From Opitutaceae bacterium (GTDB lineage Bacteria; Verrucomicrobiota; Verrucomicrobiia; Opitutales; Opitutaceae): DNA of 32,985 bases. Every line of letters starts with the position of its first letter. Positions within the stretch are counted from its first letter, which is position 1. The stretch spans positions 1 through 32,985 of the forward strand of contig JADJTK010000035.1 in assembly GCA_016711225.1 (NCBI GenBank). The letters are read 5' to 3'. Shown here piece by piece: positions 29,420-32,985 of this stretch. A program made the translations under genes and the position numbers. Below the pieces are notes generated by a model, which was not told where the DNA came from, did not search any database, and saw only the letters and a program-made list of their open reading frames with translations.

Positions 29420-29731
29420 TCAATCGGAGGCAAGGCGTTTGCGCCACTCGCGGTCGTGTCGAGCGGCGAGGAGCACAGCGACAATGATGACGGTCGCGGA
29501 GAGCGGGAGGTACACTATCCGATACGGGAAGCGGTGCGTATAGAACCAGCGGGCTTGGCGACGACGATTGCGGATGGCGAAGCGATGTGGGTTTTCCGCG
29601 AGCGAGGCGATGGCTGCGCGGACCGCACCAACGAAGGCAGTGCCGAGTCCGCGGCGTTCGTTCTCGTACCAGTCGGCGGCGTTCGTGATGTCATCCTGCG
29701 CGGCCGGCCGGACTGCGATCTCCCAACTCAT
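29420..29731 (-). CDS. ParE/RelE-type toxin
   Basis: 103 residues, the usual size of the ParE branch of the RelE/ParE superfamily. It matches throughout: VRPAAQDDITNAADWYENER (first helices), GLGTAFVGAVRAAIASLAEN, PHRFAIRNRRRQARWFYT, RFPYRIVYLPL and VAVLLAARHDREWRKRL. ParE proteins poison gyrase, and RelE relatives cut mRNA on the ribosome; the lack of a clear RelE catalytic set favours ParE. Its ATG overlaps the antitoxin stop by 4 bases (ATGA at 29728-29731), the normal order with the antitoxin first. It is followed after 3 bases by hemG. Confidence 0.88.
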   Translation of the reverse strand: MSWEIAVRPAAQDDITNAADWYENERRGLGTAFVGAVRAAIASLAENPHRFAIRNRRRQARWFYTHRFPYRIVYLPLSATVIIVAVLLAARHDREWRKRLASD

Positions 29732-29970
29732 GGGCCGTAACGCCTCTTCAATTCTTCCTCAGCGATGGCCCACGGAATTGAAGTCTCTGGGTGCTTTTCG
29801 ACATCGGCAATGCGCTCCTCGATGAGACGCTTCTCAGCGGTGGAAAGCTCGCCGTCGTCGAGCCAATCGTCGGGGGCGAAGCCGTCGAGCTGATCGAGCT
29901 TGGCGCGGACCTCGCGACGCTCTTCCGGGTGAAGGAGCGCGAGGGCGGCGAGAATCTCGGATTTGCTCAT
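29728..29970 (-). CDS. Antitoxin, putative addiction-module component family
   Basis: 80 residues from ATG 29970 (MSKSEILAALALLHPEERRE); an upstream in-frame ATG at 30006 gives a less typical N terminus. It fits the short family annotated as addiction module component (TIGR02574-like): LLHPEERREVRAKLDQLDG, a middle D-W-L segment, then EKRLIEERIADVEKHPETSI with PWAIAEEELKRRYG, the C-terminal part that wraps the toxin. No DNA-binding domain is obvious beyond the N-terminal helices; such antitoxins usually repress their own operon with the toxin. Confidence 0.85.
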   Translation of the reverse strand: MSKSEILAALALLHPEERREVRAKLDQLDGFAPDDWLDDGELSTAEKRLIEERIADVEKHPETSIPWAIAEEELKRRYGP

Positions 29971-30029
29971 CGGTGCGGAAACTACCTGGTGGCTGGAGGG
30001 CAGCAAGCGCGGTGGCGGGCCCCTGAAAC

Positions 30030-30212
30030 TCAGGACGACAGATTTTCGCCAAAGACTTCTTCGAAGGTCAGCCCGGGGTCCTCGCCCGACTTGAGCTTGG
30101 CCAATCGCGACTTCAGCTCGTTACGGATCGCGTCGGCGGTGCGGCTGTCGGTTGGCGGCGGGAGTCTCTCCCCGATTTCGATGGCGTAAAGGTGGGCCTG
30201 GAGTTGCCCTCC
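30030..30212 (-). other. Out-of-frame C-terminal stretch of the GNAT gene, antitoxin-like tail
   Basis: This frame opens with QLQAHLYAIEIG, which looks like the missing end of the GNAT protein next to it (removing one G from the run at about 30208-30212 joins EREFLFRR to QLQAHLYAIEIG). It then continues NELKSRLAKLKSGEDPGLTF, then EEVFGENLSS and a stop. That tail resembles the end of short addiction-module antitoxins. There is no ATG or GTG for a separate gene. It may be a GNAT C terminus plus a readthrough tail, or the relic of a second antitoxin. Confidence 0.35.
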
Positions 30213-30669
30213 GGAATAGGAATTCGCGCTCGAAATGCATTCCGATCTTCTGGGCGACCCGGATTGAGGATTTGTTCTCCGGCTCGATGATGGCGACGAT
30301 TCTCCGGGCGAGGGAACAGGTGAAAGCCCGATCACGGATCATGGAAGCCGCTTCTGTCCCGAAGCCCTGACCCCAATAGTCGGGGTGAAGCCGATAGGTC
30401 ACCTCTAACTCCGTCTTCCCGTCGATCTCTTGGGTGGCCAACCCGCAATAGCCCATGACCAGCGCGTCCGCTCTATGAACCACCGCGAGCAGGCCGAAAC
30501 CCTGCTTTTGATAGTTGGATATGGCCCGTTGCAGGAACTCCTCAGCCTCAGCTCGGGACTTCGCGCCCGAGAGGGAGAACCGCATGACCGCAGCGTTGCC
30601 CACGACCGTATGAATCGCGTTCAGGTCGGCGTCCTCAAGCGGCCTCAGCATGATGCGCGGATGATCCAT
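30121..30669 (-). CDS. GNAT acetyltransferase, RimJ/RimL-like, C terminus frameshifted
   Basis: 182 residues as read from ATG 30669. The protein shows RIMLRPLEDADLNAI at the start, ELEVTYRLHPDYWGQGFGTE with the acetyl-CoA loop (Q/R-x-x-G-x-G as WGQGFG), then AIIEPENKSSIRVAQKIGMH, the usual RimJ/RimL ending. After FEREFLFRR the frame runs into an Arg/Pro-rich non-family end (TPGPPLRHRNRGETPA), while the expected last strand lies in the next frame (HLYAIEIG). One extra G near 30210 explains it. The substrate is unknown: ribosomal protein N termini or small molecules. It sits between hemN and the toxin-antitoxin pair on the same strand. Confidence 0.75.
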   Translation of the reverse strand: MDHPRIMLRPLEDADLNAIHTVVGNAAVMRFSLSGAKSRAEAEEFLQRAISNYQKQGFGLLAVVHRADALVMGYCGLATQEIDGKTELEVTYRLHPDYWGQGFGTEAASMIRDRAFTCSLARRIVAIIEPENKSSIRVAQKIGMHFEREFLFRRATPGPPLRHRNRGETPAANRQPHRRRDP

Positions 30670-30809
30670 TGGTGTGGGGAGCGGGGCGGTTCTAGTGCGA
30701 GGGTTGCGAGCAAGGTGAATGTTTGGTCCAGGGGACGGACTGGGGTGAGTCTCGTTGGTCCATTTCGAACGGACCATGTCGGCGCCGTGGCCTATAGATA
30801 GGAACAGCG

Positions 30810-32179
30810 TTACACCGTCTTCGAGTAGCGGGCGGAGTCTTTCTTGAGATAGGCGTCGAAGGGCATCGCCAGATTGCGCACGAGCAGACGGCCGGCATCG
30901 GTGACGCGGAGGCGATCGGCGCTGAGCTCAATCAGGCCGTCGGCTTGGGCCTCGGCGAGCGAGGCGAGGGCGTCGGCGAAGTAGCTCTGGAAGTCGATGG
31001 CGAAGCTCGCGGAGAGCTTGGCGTAGTCGAGCTTCAGGTCGCACATCAGGCGCATGATGACGTCGCGGCGGATGCGGTCGTCGGCGCTGAGGAAGAAGGC
31101 CTTCGTGATCGGGGCCTCGCCGCGGTCGACGGCGGCGTAGTAGTGTGGAAGCACCTTAAGGTTTTGCCGGTAGTGGGTCTCGGTCTGCGAGATGGCCGAC
31201 ATGCCGAAGGCGAGGATGTCGGTGCCGCCGCGGGTGCTGTAGCCTTGGAAATTGCGCTGGAGAGTGCCGGCGGCCTGGGCGACGGCGAGCTCGTCGGTGG
31301 TGCGGGCAAAGTGGTCCATGCCGATGTAGGCCCAGTCGCGCGAGGTGAGCGTCTCGACGGTGGCCTTGAGGATCTCGAGCTTGTGCTCGGGCGAGGGCAG
31401 CGCCGATTCGGGGATGACCTTCTGGCCGGGGCGCATCCACGGGACGTGCGCGTAGTTGAAGATCGCGAACCGATCGCCGCCCAGGGCGATGGCGCGCTCG
31501 AGGTGTCGGCGAAAGAGGCGGGCGTCTGGTACGGCAGGCCGTAGATGAGATCGAGGTTGAGCGATTCGAAGCCGGTCTCGCGCAGCCAGGCGATGGCCTG
31601 CCGCACAACGTCTTCGGGCTGGATGCGGTGCACGGCCTCCTGGACCTTGGGATCAAAATCCTGGATGCCGAGGGAGGCGCGGTTGCCCCCGAGCTCGCGA
31701 AAGGCGGCAACGTGGTCGCGGGTGAGCCGGCGCGGATCGAACTCGACGCCGATTTCGGCATCCGAGGCGAGGAGTGAAGCGCGAACGCAGGACGGCGCCG
31801 AGGCGGCGGATTTCGTCGGGCGAGAGGAAGTTGGGCGTGCCGCCGCCGAAGTGCAGCTGGACGACGCGCCGGGCGGGGTTGAGCGGGGCGGCGGCGAGCT
31901 CGATCTCGCGGATGAGCCGATCGAGGTAAGGCGCGGATTTGCCGTGGTCGTGGGTGGTGATCTGGGTGCAGCCGCAGAACCAGCAGAGTGTCTCGCAAAG
32001 GGATGTGGAGATAGAGCGAGAGAGGGCGGGTGGAGGCGTTGTGCTCAGCGAGCTCCCAGGTGAGGCGGTCGCGGTCGAAAGGTCTCAGTGAACTGCGGAG
32101 CAGTGGGATAGGAGGTGTACCGCGGGCCGGGTTTGGCGTACTTGCGGACGAGGTCGAGATTGACGGTGAGGGCGGGCAT
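30810..32179 (-). pseudogene. hemN: HemN, oxygen-independent coproporphyrinogen III oxidase, four frame breaks
   Basis: Radical SAM enzyme that decarboxylates coproporphyrinogen III without oxygen. Pieces in three frames add up to the whole protein: MPALTVNLDLVRKYAKPGPR and YTSYPTAPQFTETF; RPLSLYLHIP; the cluster Cys in CETLCWFCGCTQIT; VQLHFGGGTPNFLSPDEI; DAEIGVEFDPRRLTRDHV; LGIQDFDPKVQEAVHRIQP; then NLDLIYGLPYQTPASFADT; FAIFNYAHVPWMRPGQK; and an intact C-terminal half to AYLKKDSARYSKTV. Breaks: an extra T near 32080 (TTTCGACC), two missing bases at IPFC near 32001 (CCCTTTGC), an extra C near 31770 (ACTCCTCG), and a missing C near 31502 (ACCTCGAG). Net -1, so the corrected length is 456 residues, exactly the family size. 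All key motifs are intact. Confidence 0.85.
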
Positions 32180-32239
32180 CGCGGTGGGACGTGGTGGTAG
32201 CGTGAGCGGCGCGGGTAGCGGGCGCGGCGGACCTTATGC

Positions 32240-32560
32240 GAGGAGGAGGAAAAGCGCCAAGCGGGTTTTGCGAAACGCCGACGAAGCCCGGGCGAGCTTC
32301 GCTACAAGGCGGCGGAGGCGGCGCGGGCGAATGGGCGGGAATTCTGCCTGCGCGTTGGCGCGGCACGCTTCGGCGACGGCCAACGACGTTCTTGCGAACG
32401 TCGCTACGAGGCCGGCCAGAACGCAGGCGCGAAAGCCTGTGCTACCAGACGGACGACGTTCTGGCGAACGTCGCTATGGCGTGGACAGGAACGCAGACGC
32501 GAGGCCTGCGCCACCAGAACGACGATCTTGCGAACTCCGCTACGCGGAGGAAGCGGTCCA
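32240..32560. repeat. REP-like hairpin array upstream of hemN
   Basis: This gene-free stretch holds repeated hairpins. CGACGTTC-TTGC-GAACGTCG (32384-32403) recurs as CGACGTTC-TGGC-GAACGTCG (32454-32473), 70 bases on, and in decayed form at 32520-32539. A fourth relative is CGAAGC...GCTTCG at 32282-32301. All four are followed by CTAC/CTAT. Between copies lies a second hairpin, CAGGC-GCGAAA-GCCTG (32424-32439), with a partner at 32492-32510. Both stems keep pairing while loops and flanks vary, which points to selection on structure. It is not a CRISPR array: the spacing differs and the repeats are imperfect. Confidence 0.7.
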
Positions 32561-32611
32561 GCCGGCCTGAAGGCACGGGCCGGGGAGTAAGGGCGCGTCC
32601 GAGCACGCTGC

Positions 32612-32985
32612 CTACGAGGCGGAAGCGAGCCGGGCTGAACGACTTCGTCGTCCAGCTACGCCGGACCTACGTTGCCGCTGCCACAGCTGATCCACGATGG
32701 CGATGATCTCCTCGCCATGGGGCTCGCTGAGCTGGGCGTCGGCCCCGACGGAAACGCACTTGCGCGACATCGTCGTTGATGAGGGAGGAGTAGACGACCA
32801 CGGCGGGGATCTTGTCGCCACCGCCCGACTTCACGTTCTTGCAGGCGTGAGCCCATCCATCTTCGGCATCTCGATATCGGTGATGATGAGATCGACGTAG
32901 TCGCTAAGGCTCTTCTGTTCGGCCAGGGAACGCTTGCGCAGGCCGATCAGGTATTCGTTAGCCTCGAGGCCGTTCTCGAATTGGA
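32612..32985 (-). CDS. CheV-like receiver protein, 3' end, frameshifted
   Basis: The gene enters from the right edge. Residues FENGLEANEYLIGLRKRSLA and YVDLIITDIEMPKMDGLT match the receiver of CheV-type chemotaxis scaffolds (the Asp before IEMP is the phospho-acceptor). Then the frame breaks near 32834 (GGGCTCACGCCTGCAAG lacks one base) and again near 32761 (GCGCAAGTG). The restored protein reads KIPAVVVYSSLIND, KCVSVGADAQLSEPHGEEII and AIVDQLW. The otherwise invariant receiver Lys is Glu here (SEP for SKP). The N-terminal CheW-like half would lie outside the window. The last 20 residues run into the repeat region, so the true stop may be lost. Confidence 0.65.

Noticed and set aside
26676..29447. 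A 923-residue minus-strand frame spanning hemG and the large glycosyltransferase
   Set aside because: Its translation is Arg/Pro-rich and low in complexity, and it is out of frame with two well-supported genes.
30121..30777. Start of the GNAT protein at 30777
   Set aside because: The first 36 residues are Pro/Thr/Arg-rich with no family match; ATG 30669 begins right before the fold.
32384..32540. CRISPR array
   Set aside because: Repeats are imperfect palindromes with conserved sequence between them, irregular spacing of 66-70 bases, and no cas genes nearby.

Overview
The window is high-GC bacterial DNA with protein families and secreted-protein architectures typical of Verrucomicrobiota. 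Opitutales/Opitutaceae is my best guess. It rests on parallel beta-helix and FnIII/Ig secreted proteins ending in a 'TS/DSxDLxTW...FxRL/V' module, a large hybrid sensor kinase, few Shine-Dalgarno motifs and scattered REP-like palindromes. This is an inference, because no rRNA or marker phylogeny is available here. No tRNA, rRNA, insertion sequence or CRISPR array was found.

Layout. 1-561: 3' part of hisA (+). 666-2625: a GNAT acetyltransferase and a flavin disulfide oxidoreductase (-). 2730-5323: two GT4-type glycosyltransferases (-), the first frameshifted. 5570-10263: three exported proteins (-): a TraB/GumN-like protein, a C25-peptidase-like multidomain protein and a TPM/zinc-ribbon protein (frameshifted). 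A degenerate receiver-domain copy lies between the last two. 10492-14051: a hybrid histidine kinase (-, one frameshift) with repeated extracytoplasmic modules. 14259-16064: a secreted beta-helix protein (+), divergent from the kinase.

16095-23308 is a minus-strand surface-polysaccharide block, read from the high-coordinate end: an RfbE-like SDR epimerase, a SAM methyltransferase, a GT2, a plant NRS/ER-like 3,5-epimerase/4-reductase, rmlB, a four-helix-bundle protein, rmlA and a GT2. RmlA, RmlB and the NRS/ER-like enzyme could together make a dTDP-L-rhamnose-type donor without RmlC or RmlD, with the glycosyltransferases using it. This is the most interesting biochemical arrangement here. purB follows on the plus strand, convergent with a 747-residue glycosyltransferase that has a duplicated N-terminal module.

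28067-32179 is a heme region (-): hemN and hemG, separated by a GNAT acetyltransferase and a ParE-type toxin-antitoxin pair. hemN is recognisable end to end but broken by four small indels. 32240-32560 holds a REP-like hairpin array. 32612-32985 is the 3' end of a CheV-like receiver gene, also with frame breaks. Small indels in at least six otherwise intact genes point to sequence or assembly error, or to widespread recent inactivation. That should be settled before any of these genes is called a pseudogene.
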